Assembly (NCBI GenBank): GCA_020633125.1
Contig: JACKEH010000020.1
Coordinates: forward strand, 1-64,000
Length of the DNA stretch: 64,000 bases
Direction of reading: 5' to 3'
From: Sandaracinus sp.
Lineage (GTDB): Bacteria > Myxococcota_A > Polyangia > Polyangiales > Houyiibacteriaceae
Of this stretch, positions 28,080-43,599 are shown one piece after another. The notes beneath the pieces were generated by a model. The model had not been told where the DNA came from. It made no database searches and worked only from the letters and a program-made list of their open reading frames with translations. Every line of letters starts with the position of its first letter. Positions within the stretch are counted from its first letter, which is position 1. Position numbers and translations under genes: made by a program.

Positions 28080-30368
28080 TCAGGCGTCGTCCCAATGTTC
28101 CTTCTCGTAGTCGAGCACCTCGTCGGCGTGCAGTTGCCGGGTCGAGTTGCCGAAACGCACGTAGAAGTCAGCGGTCTTCGGGCCCTTGGGCGGCTTGACG
28201 AACACTGGGCGAATCGACGGCCGGACGTCGACGCGGCAGACGTCGTGACTGTCGACGGCCTCGAACGTGACCGAGAGCTGACCGAGCGTGGGCTTGCCGA
28301 GGTGGGTCTCGAAGAGGTCCGAGAGGAAGAGCTCGAAGCCGTCTCGGTTGCCCTTCTTCGTCAGCTCGTAGTCGTTCGCGAGGCCGACCGCTTCGCCGTC
28401 GTCGTTCACACCGATGAGGAGCGTGCCGCCGTCGGCGTTGAGGAAGCCGGCGACGGTCTTGACGATGACCTGCTCCAGCTTTTCGTCCCGCGCTCGGGTG
28501 TGGAGGTTGTAGCGCGCGCTCGACTTGAACTCGATGTGAGCGCCTTCGCCGAGCTGCATGAGCTCTCGGGTCGACCGCACGCTCTCGGCTTCGTCCTCGA
28601 CGTCGTCGGCGGTGGGATTCGACAGCTTCTCGAAGCCGGCCCGAACCACGTCGGCCATGAGGCGTCGACGCGCTTCGAGGAAGCGGTCGAAGGGCATCGA
28701 CTCCCACTCCTTCGGAAGCGCGTGCCAGAAGCGCATCTTGGCCTGCTCGGCCTTGGAGTGGCGCTCCATGTACTCGCCGAAGTACTCGCTCGGCGCGGTG
28801 TCGCTGATCGCGAGGTTGTCCGGCCACTCGACGAAGGCGTAGTTCGCGATCTGGTTCACGTCCTTGCGGTCCGTGATGCCTCGCGTCGCGAGGTAGGCGC
28901 GCGGGAAGAGGTGATGGCGCTCGATGCTCGCGCGCTTGGTCTTCACGTGCGGGTCCATGAGCTCGGCGACGCGGAGCTTCGAGAAGAGGACCTTGGCGTC
29001 GAGCAGGTTGAGGGCCGCGAAGTAGCCGAAGAGCGCAGGGCTGCGGGCGGACGAGGTGCCGAGGGCGTTCGGGAGCTGAATCGACCAGAAGTCGTTGGTC
29101 AGCGTGGTGGCGACGATGCGGTCCACCTCGGCCACGAACTCGTCCGCGGTCTTCAGGTTCGCGAAGCGCGCGATGTCGGATTCGAAGATCGTCTCGAACG
29201 AGCCCGTGTAGCGGGCGGTGATCGTCGCCATGAAGAACCAACGCGCGATCGCTTCCCGCAAGCGCCCGAGGTCGACTCCGAAGTCGCGCCGGCCCACGAG
29301 CCAGAGCGCATAGCTGTAGAGGATCGCGCTCTCGGAGGTGATTTCGTTCGAGCGACGGTACCCGGCGCGCATCACGCACTTGAGGAACTCGTGCCAGTTC
29401 GTCAGGTCGAGGGTGGCGGCCTGCGCCTCCTGCAAACGCGCGAACTGCTCCTTGCGCGTCTCTTCCGAATACTGCCCCGAGTCGATGTCGCGCCCGCGCA
29501 GCAGCGTGTAGACCGACTTCAGCTTTCCGCGCCGGTAGGCCAGGCCGACGGCCACGCGGAGGAGCTGATCCGGGGAGGGTTGAATGTAGGCGTTGAAGGG
29601 CGACGCACCCTTGGCCGAGGGTTCCTTGGCCTGCCGACTGAACGCCTCGAGTTGCTTGCGTCCGTCTTCCCAGAAGACGGAGAGCAACGTGAGGATGAAG
29701 TCGGACTGGTTGAGCGTGACGCCCTTCGAGTTGATGCGGACGAAGATCTCCGCCACCCGTTCTTCGTCGACGCTCGACGCGAGCTCCATCGCGGTGAAGG
29801 GGTACGAGTGCACGTCGCGAAGTCGGTCGATCGCCTCCTCGATGTGGTCGATTTCCTCGTCCGAGAGGTCGCGGCTCGCCTGCAGACGCTCGACGAACGC
29901 CTTCACGAAGCGTCGATGCGGGAGCTCGCCGCGCCAGAGTTGCGTGATGTCGTCGATGTACTCCGGGTCGCGACGCGTCGTCGCGTCCGGCACCGCGAAG
30001 GTCTCGTCCCGCGGGCGAAACGCGACCTGGATGCGACGCGTACGGTATTGCTCGTCGATGACCGGCGTTCCCGTCATGACGGCGTAGAGCGAGGTCAAGC
30101 GTTGCTGGCCGTCGACGACGAGGAGCCGAGGCGCCTCGTGCTGTTTCACGTCCGTGCCGATGCGCTTCGAACGCGGCACGTCGGTGGCCCAGAGCAGCAA
30201 ATAGCCCACGGGGAAGCCGCGGTACATCGAGTCGAAGAGGTCGCGAACCTTCGTGTTGTCCCACACGAAGGGGCGCTGAATCTCGGGCAGACCGATCTCC
30301 CCCGATTCGATCTCTCCGACCAGCTTCGAGATCGAGTAGCCGACTTCCTTGAACACCGTCACTGACAT
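28080..30368 (-). CDS. DUF262 (GmrSD-type) protein with HNH-like and AlbA_2 domains
   Basis: 762 residues. The N-terminal DUF262 domain shows QRPFVW (31-36) and DGQQRLTSLY (86-95), the signature shared with the GmrS part of modification-dependent nucleases. The middle carries RHHLFPRAYL and a downstream NQIANYAFVEWPDNL block resembling DUF1524 His-Me nucleases. From about residue 595 there is an AlbA_2/Schlafen-like DNA-binding domain (GEGAHIEFKSS, GFLNADGGTLLIGVNDDGE). It lies 96 bp downstream of hsdR on the same strand. The probable role is DNA cleavage or restriction; the combination with AlbA_2 is not the standard GmrSD layout. Confidence 0.85.
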   Translation of the reverse strand: MSVTVFKEVGYSISKLVGEIESGEIGLPEIQRPFVWDNTKVRDLFDSMYRGFPVGYLLLWATDVPRSKRIGTDVKQHEAPRLLVVDGQQRLTSLYAVMTGTPVIDEQYRTRRIQVAFRPRDETFAVPDATTRRDPEYIDDITQLWRGELPHRRFVKAFVERLQASRDLSDEEIDHIEEAIDRLRDVHSYPFTAMELASSVDEERVAEIFVRINSKGVTLNQSDFILTLLSVFWEDGRKQLEAFSRQAKEPSAKGASPFNAYIQPSPDQLLRVAVGLAYRRGKLKSVYTLLRGRDIDSGQYSEETRKEQFARLQEAQAATLDLTNWHEFLKCVMRAGYRRSNEITSESAILYSYALWLVGRRDFGVDLGRLREAIARWFFMATITARYTGSFETIFESDIARFANLKTADEFVAEVDRIVATTLTNDFWSIQLPNALGTSSARSPALFGYFAALNLLDAKVLFSKLRVAELMDPHVKTKRASIERHHLFPRAYLATRGITDRKDVNQIANYAFVEWPDNLAISDTAPSEYFGEYMERHSKAEQAKMRFWHALPKEWESMPFDRFLEARRRLMADVVRAGFEKLSNPTADDVEDEAESVRSTRELMQLGEGAHIEFKSSARYNLHTRARDEKLEQVIVKTVAGFLNADGGTLLIGVNDDGEAVGLANDYELTKKGNRDGFELFLSDLFETHLGKPTLGQLSVTFEAVDSHDVCRVDVRPSIRPVFVKPPKGPKTADFYVRFGNSTRQLHADEVLDYEKEHWDDA

Positions 30369-30464
30369 GCACCCTCCCGTCGAACGCTGCTGCGCAGCAC
30401 GTGTACCGACGTCTCTTCGCGCCTGTCTCTGACACGTCGGTGAAGAAGACTCGGAACACTCGGC

Positions 30465-34460
<3,996 letters not shown>

Positions 34461-34712
34461 CGTGACGACCCCCTCGTGAAGCTCGGCCGCCGTGTGCGCA
34501 TCGCCTCGGACCGTACCGTGAGAGCGGTGGATTCTTCCATACCTCAACTGGGGTAGACGCCCACCTGAGGTAGACGCATCACGCTCCGAGTTGCTGACGA
34601 GCAAGCACGCCGTTGACGCCTGCCCTCGGATTGTCGTTCCATTTCGCGGTGATCGGGGGCCGGCTGCGAGGGGTGTTGCCGTCGGCTTGCTTCGATCGAT
34701 CGGAGGATCACG

Positions 34713-35156
34713 ATGCAGGCCATGCCCGGCCCGACGGAGATCTCGCGCCACACGTTCTTTCAGGGGCTCCTGCTCGCCGCCCGGGCAGAGGGAGCTCCCG
34801 AGGAGTTCGACGCGGAGGGTCGCGTGATCCACGACGCCTTCGGAGCCGTCGTCGCGTTCCTCCAGAAGTCGGACGTGAAGGTGGTCGGGCTCTCGACGGT
34901 GCGCCGCGACCCGGTGTTCGGAGTCTTCCACGAGGCCAACGAGCTGCTACTCCAGGCTGAGCAGGACCTCATTCTCGGCTTCGTGAATCCGACGCTTCGA
35001 AAGGCGAAGTTCAAGCTCGCCGCGTTGGAAGCGAAGGCGGAGCTCGAAGAGTTCGATCACGCCGCCTGGCTTCGCGAGGCCGGGCGAGCGTTTGCGGACG
35101 CCCTCAAGGCCGCCGCCGCCGACGCCGGTGCCATCAGCGTCGCCCCTCCCGCGTGA
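34713..35156 (+). CDS. Hypothetical protein coupled to HD-PRTase gene
   Basis: 147 residues from ATG 34713 with GGAGG 6 nt upstream. The predicted fold is mostly helical: [19 protein letters not shown], a short hydrophobic strand ([11 protein letters not shown]), then two long helices rich in Ala/Glu. Its stop overlaps the GTG of the HD-domain gene by 4 nt, so the two products are made together. No family recognised; a partner or inhibitor of the HD protein is plausible. Confidence 0.6.
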   Translation: MQAMPGPTEISRHTFFQGLLLAARAEGAPEEFDAEGRVIHDAFGAVVAFLQKSDVKVVGLSTVRRDPVFGVFHEANELLLQAEQDLILGFVNPTLRKAKFKLAALEAKAELEEFDHAAWLREAGRAFADALKAAAADAGAISVAPPA

Positions 35157-37729
35157 GCTCGGTCGGTATCGAGGAAGAGCTCGAGGAGCTCGCATCGCGC
35201 CTCCTCGACCCGTACCGTGCGCGAATCGAGCGTTCGGGCATTCCGGAGGCGCGAATCATCAACGACCCCGTCTGGGGGTCGATTCGCCTCGAGCCGTGGG
35301 AGGTCGCGCTGATCGACAGCCCACTCCTGCAGCGCCTTCGCGGTATTCGCCAGCTCGGGGTGGTGCACTGGGTGTACCCGTCCGCCGTCCACACGCGCTT
35401 CGAGCACTCCATCGGCGCGATGCACTGCGCGTCGCAGATTCTCACCGCGCTCGAACGAAACTCAGGCCGAGTCGGACAGCCGCTGATCGACGACGAGACG
35501 CACAAGCTGGTACGCGTCGCCACACTTCTCCACGACTGTGGCCACACGGTGTTCAGCCATGCGGGCGAGCACGTCGCGGAGAAGCTGCCTGGAGTCGACG
35601 CGTTTCGCACGCAGATCTTCGACGAACTACATCCGCGCAAGAAGCCCAGCGCGAGCGAAGCGATCGCGGTCGGACTGGTTCGCACGCAGGCATTCCGCAA
35701 TCTCCTCGCTGCGCGACAGGTGGGCGCCGACTTCGTTCGAGACGTCGAGGCGACGTGCGATCTGATCGCGAAGCTGATGATCGGCGCGCCTGCCGTGAAG
35801 GGCCACGCCTTCCTCTCGCTCGTGATCTCAGGTGCCTTCGACGCCGACAAGCTGGACTACATGACCCGCGACTGCTTGATGGCGGGTGTCCCCTGCGCGG
35901 TGGATGTCTGGCGCACGATCGGGAAGCTCCACTGTGTCCGTGTTCCTCCGGGCGAACGAACGGAGCTCCTCGGTCCGCGCACGGGCGACCGCGAGCCCGA
36001 CTACCGCACGTGGGCTCGAGTCGAGCACGACGAGGACACGCTCGTGCTCGCCCTGCCGCGATCGGCGACGACCGTGCTCAACGAGCTCGCCGTCACGCGG
36101 ACGACACTCTACGAGAAGATCTACTTTCACCCGAAGGTTCGTGCGCTCGAGGCGATGACTCGCCGTGGCTTGGAGGCGCTCGACATCACCCGCATCGCCG
36201 AGTGGTTCGCGCTGACGGACGCCGAAGTGTTGCTCCGCGACGAGTTCGCGAAGCTCCGCGATCGAGACCTGCCGAAGAGGTCGTTTCAGATCGAGCGCCC
36301 CCAAGACGAGCGCTTCGACCGGGCGTGGCGACGACTGACCCGCAAGTTCGACGACCGTTCGTTCGAGCGCGACGTCATCGAAGCGACCTCGCAGGCGTGC
36401 TCGTCCCTCGGCATCAACGACCAAGGGCTCGACGTCGTGGCAGACCGCCCGAGCGTCAAGAAGGTCAAGCTCGACGCCTACGCGTTCGTCGGCGACTCGT
36501 ACCTCGACCTCGGCCTCGCTTCGGCGGGCGAAGCCGCCCAACGCGCCGAAGCCGGCAAGGTACTCGCACGCGAGCGCGTCTACGTCTTCGCGTCGGCGCC
36601 GATTCGCGTCGCCACCTGCCTCGCGACGCGAAAAGTGGTGAGCAAGCTCGGCTTCGACACCTCGGACCACGTGACGATCCCGCTCAAGCTCGAACCCAAG
36701 GAGCTTCGCGAAGCGAGTGAACGACTCGAGGACGCCGGCTTCTTCGGCACAAGGAATGGCGCGCTCTCCGCACACGTCGCGGCGCGTATGCCGAGTCGCA
36801 CCGAGCGACACCTCGAGGACTTTCTTCGCACCGCCTCCTCGAGGATCCAACGCGTCGCCGAGCGACTCGGCCCCTACCAGCGCGTCGACGGCGGCCGGAC
36901 CGACGTAGCGACGGTGGCGACCTTCCTTCGTCAGTTCGAGACACGCGAGCGCGCACGCGCCGCCCTGCGCGTGATCGAGCAGATCACGTTCGTCGGACGC
37001 GACAGTCTCGCCAGCGCGCTGAGGTCCACCCTGCAAGAGCGCGAGCCTTTCGACTTCGTTTGTCCGCTGGGCGGCCTCGCCGACAGTAGCGGACACCTCG
37101 CGTACCTCATGCTCGATCTCGACCAGAACCTCCGAGTTCCGGTGTCGACGTTGGAAGAGGCTCTGCGTTCGGGCGCCGACCGCATCCTCCTTTGGGATGA
37201 CTTCTGTGGCGCGGGCGGCCATGCGAAGACCGTCCTCGCTCAGTGGCTCGGGCAGTCGGTTGAAGGCGAGCTCGACGAAGCGCACGTCGGTCCGCTCGGA
37301 GACCCGGAGCGCCTTCGTGCGGCGACCGTCACCATCGGCTTCGCGCGGGCTCGACAGGAGGGCCTCTTCAAGCTCGGCGCCTCGCTACCGGGCCTCGGGC
37401 TCACGAAGGTGGACGTGATCGCCGCCGAGCTCGTCGAAGCATCGACCGGCATCTTCGAAGCAGGCTCCAGGGTGCTTCCAGACGCGCACGAGCGCGACGA
37501 CCTGCGCGACTATCTCGAGCGCCGAATGCGCATGGCGTTGAGTCACAAGGGATGGCCCGAGGAGAAGCTCGCCGATCGCCTGCTCGGATACGGCAATGGC
37601 GCCCTTCTTCTCGCGTTTCCGCACAACGTACCGACGGTCACGTTGACCGCGATTTGGGCGAGCTCGGATGGATGGATTCCGTTGCTCCCGCGCCGCACCA
37701 AGCCGCCACGCGTCGAAGCGCCGACCTAA
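35153..37729 (+). CDS. HD phosphohydrolase fused to phosphoribosyltransferase-like (PRTase-CE) domain
   Basis: 858 residues from GTG 35153. Residues 1-350 are a dGTPase/SAMHD-type HD domain: NDPVWGSIRL, LLQRLRGIRQLG, H85 in TRFEHS, H127-D128 in LLHDCGHTVFSH and the distal Asp in DADKLDYMTRD. The C-terminal about 250 residues resemble PRTase-CE effector domains, with ILLWDDFCGAGGHA at the diphosphate-binding position. SAMHD-type enzymes hydrolyse dNTPs or related nucleotides. The fusion suggests nucleotide-based immunity, but this is inferred. It sits inside the type I restriction locus on the opposite strand. Confidence 0.8.
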   Translation: MSSVGIEEELEELASRLLDPYRARIERSGIPEARIINDPVWGSIRLEPWEVALIDSPLLQRLRGIRQLGVVHWVYPSAVHTRFEHSIGAMHCASQILTALERNSGRVGQPLIDDETHKLVRVATLLHDCGHTVFSHAGEHVAEKLPGVDAFRTQIFDELHPRKKPSASEAIAVGLVRTQAFRNLLAARQVGADFVRDVEATCDLIAKLMIGAPAVKGHAFLSLVISGAFDADKLDYMTRDCLMAGVPCAVDVWRTIGKLHCVRVPPGERTELLGPRTGDREPDYRTWARVEHDEDTLVLALPRSATTVLNELAVTRTTLYEKIYFHPKVRALEAMTRRGLEALDITRIAEWFALTDAEVLLRDEFAKLRDRDLPKRSFQIERPQDERFDRAWRRLTRKFDDRSFERDVIEATSQACSSLGINDQGLDVVADRPSVKKVKLDAYAFVGDSYLDLGLASAGEAAQRAEAGKVLARERVYVFASAPIRVATCLATRKVVSKLGFDTSDHVTIPLKLEPKELREASERLEDAGFFGTRNGALSAHVAARMPSRTERHLEDFLRTASSRIQRVAERLGPYQRVDGGRTDVATVATFLRQFETRERARAALRVIEQITFVGRDSLASALRSTLQEREPFDFVCPLGGLADSSGHLAYLMLDLDQNLRVPVSTLEEALRSGADRILLWDDFCGAGGHAKTVLAQWLGQSVEGELDEAHVGPLGDPERLRAATVTIGFARARQEGLFKLGASLPGLGLTKVDVIAAELVEASTGIFEAGSRVLPDAHERDDLRDYLERRMRMALSHKGWPEEKLADRLLGYGNGALLLAFPHNVPTVTLTAIWASSDGWIPLLPRRTKPPRVEAPT

Positions 37730-39249
37730 CGTCCATCGCTGCTTTCGGCGTACTTCGCGTGGTCGGCGTCGAGACCGTGCTCGACGCTCCACTTCGCCAG
37801 GTCACGCAGCACCAACCGAGTCAGTTCACGAAGTTGCGACAGGTCCTCTCGCTTCACGCGTAGGAGACCGTCGTGGACGTAGCGAGAGCGAATCTCGTAG
37901 TGGCACTTCATCTCGCGCTCGACGCCCGGCCGGCCGGTGATGCGGGCGACGCGCTTGCTGATCGACTGGGTCACGCTCCCCTTGCTGCTCGAGACCGCGA
38001 CTTCGAGGGCGGTCATGTACGCCAGGTAGCGATCCGCGACGTCGAAGGCCGAACCCCCGGCGTTGCGGTGGAACGCCTCTCCCCGGGACCAGAAGTGCAG
38101 GGCGCGCCGAAAGCGGCCACCGCAGGTCTTCGGTTGTGTCGCGTACTCGTGCAGATCGAACGCGAAGCGGCGGCCGAATGCCCACCACCACTCATCGGAG
38201 AGCATCGGCACGACACCATCGGGAAAAGCACACTCGAAAGTGGTGTCCGCATGAATCGGAGGGTCGACCTTCTGGGGGCGATCCGCCCATTCCTCGACCC
38301 CCACCACCACGAGGCGGCAGGTGGTTCGACTCGGCCGTGCGCCCGCGAGGCTCGTCAGTCCGGCCAAGAGCTCGAGAGTACGCTGGGCATGCGGAACGCA
38401 CGAGAGCGGCGACGCGTCCGCGTGCCAGAGGAGGGCGAACATGGCGCTCGAGCGAGTCGCGCGCACGGTAGCGTTCACGATCGCGTCCTCGCCCCACCGG
38501 TGGAGGAACCAGAGGAACGGGTCGTCCGCCGCTCTCTCCGGGTGGCGTTCGACGATCGCGGCCTGGAACCGCCGAAGGTCCTCTAAGGTCTCCGGGTCCC
38601 GCTCCGCTCGCAGCTCGTGTGCGAGCTCGGAGTGACGGACAAGGCGGGCGCGGAGCGACTCCTTCGTCAAGACCAGGAAGTCGTATTGGTTGAACCAAGA
38701 CTCACCGGGATCCGGAATCACACGCGCCCTTCCGCTCGGGACTGGCTCGTCGGGGATGACGACGAAGAGCGACTCCGCGGGTCGCGCCCCCTGGGTCAGG
38801 TGGAGCGAGAGCAACGCGGTGAGGCTGTCCACCTCCGCCGCGGTGAACGCACGCACGGGATCGTCGTCCGTTCCAGGTCGTGGCTCCCATTCGTCGAGTC
38901 GTTCGAAGACTAGGCGCAGGAAGTCCTCCAGCGCGTAGGTCGTGACGACGTCGGGTGATTGGAGCGCGTGGAGATCGTGAAGCACGCCACCGTGAGCATC
39001 AGCGACCGCGGGAAGGTGATGGAGCCGGGCGAACGCACCGCGCGCCTCGCGCTCCAGCCACCGACGAACTCGAATCCGAGCCGCTTCTACGCTGGGATCG
39101 TCCGCCGCCAGCTCACCCACCTGGTCGCATCTCCGCAACATCTCGCGAGCGTGCTGCCGAAGCTCCTCCCACGACGCGTCATCGTGGTCCGCCTTTTCGG
39201 AAGCCACGAATGTCACACCGTGTGGAGACCGCATCCAATCCCAGTTCAT
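37726..39249 (-). CDS. ApeA-like HEPN-domain protein
   Basis: 507 residues. The N-terminal about 330 residues are unassigned (beta-containing, many Trp). The C-terminal part matches the ApeA-like HEPN fold: DRYLAYMTALEVAVSS, SISKRVARITGR and YEIRSRYVHDG (R-S-x-x-V-H, catalytic R...H). HEPN proteins of this type cleave RNA during phage infection. It lies 14 bp downstream of hsdS on the same strand and overlaps the HD-PRTase stop tail-to-tail by 4 nt. Confidence 0.75.
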   Translation of the reverse strand: MNWDWMRSPHGVTFVASEKADHDDASWEELRQHAREMLRRCDQVGELAADDPSVEAARIRVRRWLEREARGAFARLHHLPAVADAHGGVLHDLHALQSPDVVTTYALEDFLRLVFERLDEWEPRPGTDDDPVRAFTAAEVDSLTALLSLHLTQGARPAESLFVVIPDEPVPSGRARVIPDPGESWFNQYDFLVLTKESLRARLVRHSELAHELRAERDPETLEDLRRFQAAIVERHPERAADDPFLWFLHRWGEDAIVNATVRATRSSAMFALLWHADASPLSCVPHAQRTLELLAGLTSLAGARPSRTTCRLVVVGVEEWADRPQKVDPPIHADTTFECAFPDGVVPMLSDEWWWAFGRRFAFDLHEYATQPKTCGGRFRRALHFWSRGEAFHRNAGGSAFDVADRYLAYMTALEVAVSSSKGSVTQSISKRVARITGRPGVEREMKCHYEIRSRYVHDGLLRVKREDLSQLRELTRLVLRDLAKWSVEHGLDADHAKYAESSDGR

Positions 39250-39263
39250 GGGTCACACACGCG

Positions 39264-40629
39264 TCAACGGTCCCCGAAGAGTCCGAGCTGTTCCGCCTTC
39301 GTGGCCGGGGCATCCGCGACGTCGAGCGGAACGCGGAGCTCGCCGGAGAGGAGCTTCGGGAGGAGGGTGTCGCGGAGCTCGGCGAGGGTGCGGGACTCCT
39401 TCGAGCACAGGAGGATGCGCGCAATCATCGGCTCCACCACTTCGTCGAAAGCCCGAACGATGGCGGGTGGAGGAACCGTCATGAGCAGCGACCTTGCGGC
39501 CGTACTGTTCAAGCCAGGCACGGCGACACCTCCACCTTTCATCCGCATCTCGTGCATCGTCCCATCGGAAGAGAGCGCGAAGTACAAGAGATTCTGCGAG
39601 TAATGCTCGTTCGCTCGGATCCGGTAGACGTGCTCGTTGATGCAGCAGCGCTCGAACGGGAACCCGTCTCCGAACATCGACACGTGAGGCTCGAACTCTC
39701 CTGGCCGCCCTCCGTCCTTGTAGAGCAGCACGTCGCGCGACTGCACGTAGCCGCGTCCCATTGCCTCGAAGAACTCGACCGGAACGTACTTGGTCTTGCT
39801 GAAGTCAAACTCGCCGACGCGCTTGATGCTCTCGGCCCCGATGCTCGGGACACCGTGCTCGATGCCCTTCACGCCGCCCTTGGGTCGCTTGCCGACCTCC
39901 AGCTCGGAGATGACGTCTCCCAACGTCGCCACCCGCCACCCACGCGGGATCGGCCCGAGCTTCGAGTCCTCGAACGAATCGGGAAAGAGCGCCGCGGTGG
40001 CGTCGTCCATGCCGAAGGGCTTCTTGCCCGCGGCCCTGGCGTGCACGGGGTCGAAGTCGACGAACCAGCTCTTGAAGAGTGTCCGCGCGAGCTCCTCGAG
40101 CGTCTCGCTCATCTTGCGGTTGAGCTCGATCTTGTCATCGAGCGTCCCGAGAACCCGAGAGATTGAGCGCTGCTCGACGATCGGAGGGATCATTAGTTCA
40201 AACTTCGGAACGTCCGAGCAGCGCAGGCTATCAAAAACTGCTCCTACGTTCAGAAACTTCTGAACTTGCTCCCACCATATGGGACCGCGAACGAGCCACC
40301 GAAGAAACTCGGGCAGAATGGTCGCTCCATCCGTGCGAAGCAGGACTAGGTTCTGCCCCAACGCAAACTGAGCGTCGAGAGGCACGAAGGCTGTCTCACC
40401 GGGATTACACCGCCGGGAGAGCACAACGTCGAACGGCTGAGGATCTGCCTTTCGTGTCCACTGCTTGAAGTGCTCAGCACTTATTCGCCGCGCCTCGGAG
40501 AGGTTCAGTCGTCCAGCCTTAAGCTGCGGTATAGTAACGTAAGGATAGCCAACGGGTGCGGCGGGCGGGGTCCGGTGGTCACAGTCGATGAGCGTGACGC
40601 CGGCGGCACCCAACGACATCCGTCGCCAA

Positions 40630-40637
<8 letters not shown>
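39264..40637 (-). CDS. hsdS: Type I restriction enzyme specificity subunit S
   Basis: 457 residues from GTG 40637, which overlaps the hsdM stop by 8 nt; ATG 40715 would overlap more deeply. Two target recognition domains are separated by conserved helical regions: [25 protein letters not shown] in outline for the first, and [21 protein letters not shown] for the second. [10 protein letters not shown] and [10 protein letters not shown] mark the central connector. HsdS sets the bipartite DNA target for methylation and restriction. Target sequence cannot be read from the protein. Confidence 0.93.
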
Positions 40638-42312
<1,675 letters not shown>

Positions 42313-42407
42313 CACGTTCCTTTCCGAAGGGGGTGGAGGATACATGACCGGATCCGGTCGCGTTCCCGTCGTTGACGTTCGTCGTGTCGTTCGCGAGATT
42401 CGTCGCG

Positions 42408-42971
42408 ATGACGCTCGAGTCGCATCGGCTGGTCGTCGGCTACCACGGGTGCGATCGGTCGGTGGCAGAGGCGGTGTTGGTCACCGGCCACCATCTGGAG
42501 CCGAGCGACAACACTTACGACTGGCTCGGACGTGGCATCTACTTCTGGGAGCACGGGCCGCATCGGGCGCGGCAGTTCGCGGAGTGGAAGCAACGACGAG
42601 GCAAGTTGAAGGAACCCGCGGTCATCGGCGCGTACATCAAGCTCGGCGCGTGCTTCGATCTCACCGACACGCAGGCGACGAAGCTGCTGGCCGGGTTCTA
42701 CGACGGGCTCGTCGAGGCGTTCCGAGTCACCGAAAGGCAGATGCCGGAGAACCGGCCAGCCAAGGGGCATGAGCCCGACGACCTCACGCTCCGAGAGCTC
42801 GACTGCGCGGTGCTCAACTTCGGACTCGAAGATCACTACCAGACGGTTCGCGGCGTGTTTGTCGAGGGGGAGCCTGCCTATCCGGGGGCGGCCATCCGTA
42901 CGCAAACCCACGTCCAGATCGCCGTGCGCGATCCCGCGTGCATCCTGGGCTACTTCCGCGTTCCCGAGTAG
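42408..42971 (+). CDS. DUF3990-like protein, possible ADP-ribosyltransferase fold
   Basis: 187 residues from ATG 42408 (an upstream ATG at 42372 is possible). [16 protein letters not shown] followed by [12 protein letters not shown] and A-x-x-F-A resembles the Y-H-G ... G-x-G-x-Y core of DUF3990-type ADP-ribosyltransferase-like proteins. A clear catalytic Glu is not identified. The stop lies 15 bp before the next gene, so the pair is probably co-transcribed. A toxin or effector role is inferred. Confidence 0.6.
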   Translation: MTLESHRLVVGYHGCDRSVAEAVLVTGHHLEPSDNTYDWLGRGIYFWEHGPHRARQFAEWKQRRGKLKEPAVIGAYIKLGACFDLTDTQATKLLAGFYDGLVEAFRVTERQMPENRPAKGHEPDDLTLRELDCAVLNFGLEDHYQTVRGVFVEGEPAYPGAAIRTQTHVQIAVRDPACILGYFRVPE

Positions 42972-42986
42972 ACTGCGCGAGGTGTC

Positions 42987-43526
42987 ATGAGCGACCCCAA
43001 GGCCCAAGACTACGAACGACAGCTCGCGCTGTTCCGCGCCTCGATGGCGAAGCTCGACAAGGCGGGGATGCTGGCGCGCCTCCGCGAAACCGGGGTGCTC
43101 GGGCTGACACCGAAGGTCGGCGACAAGGTTCGAATGCTCGGACCGACCGAGCAATGGGTCCACGGCGTGATCGTCGGCGCATCGGCGAAGGACGGGCGAG
43201 TGCTCGTCGCTCATGACCGAGACGGTGTGGTCGAGGTGGCGCCGCTCGACGAAGTGGCGAATGGAAGACGAGTGCACCTTCTGGAAAGAGCGCCCGAGGG
43301 GAAGGAGCGCGAAGTGGCGGCGGGTGCGCTGAAGTTCTGCGGGAAACGGAAGAGCCTTGAGGGCTTCGAGGCCAGCCGCGCGCGCAACAGCTCTGCCGTT
43401 GGCTGGGTGGCGCTGGCCGCTGGGCTCGGCTTGATCGCCGGCGCGTTGCTCCTGAGTGGCGACGATACGTGGGATGAGTCGACCGCTCGCTACAGGGACT
43501 CGCGCGGTCGCTTTTCGCGTGGGTGA
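42987..43526 (+). CDS. Hypothetical protein with C-terminal membrane helix
   Basis: 179 residues. A helical N-terminus (YERQLALFRASMAKL) is followed by a small beta-barrel-like stretch (VGDKVRMLGPTEQWVHGVIVG), a KOW/SH3-like pattern. A single membrane helix lies near residues 136-157 (VGWVALAAGLGLIAGALLL), and the tail is basic. It follows the ADP-ribosyltransferase-like gene closely. No known family. Confidence 0.6.
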   Translation: MSDPKAQDYERQLALFRASMAKLDKAGMLARLRETGVLGLTPKVGDKVRMLGPTEQWVHGVIVGASAKDGRVLVAHDRDGVVEVAPLDEVANGRRVHLLERAPEGKEREVAAGALKFCGKRKSLEGFEASRARNSSAVGWVALAAGLGLIAGALLLSGDDTWDESTARYRDSRGRFSRG

Positions 43527-43599
43527 GCAGCCTCCCGAGCGGTCGCCGCTCGTAGGGGTCAGCTGACGCCTTCCGGTCCGCACGGCAGGGTCCCCCAAC

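Noticed and set aside
27570..30365. 931-codon open frame antisense to the DUF262 gene
   Set aside because: Composition is Arg/Val/Glu-skewed with no domain; it mirrors the real minus-strand gene, an expected effect of GC-rich codon bias.
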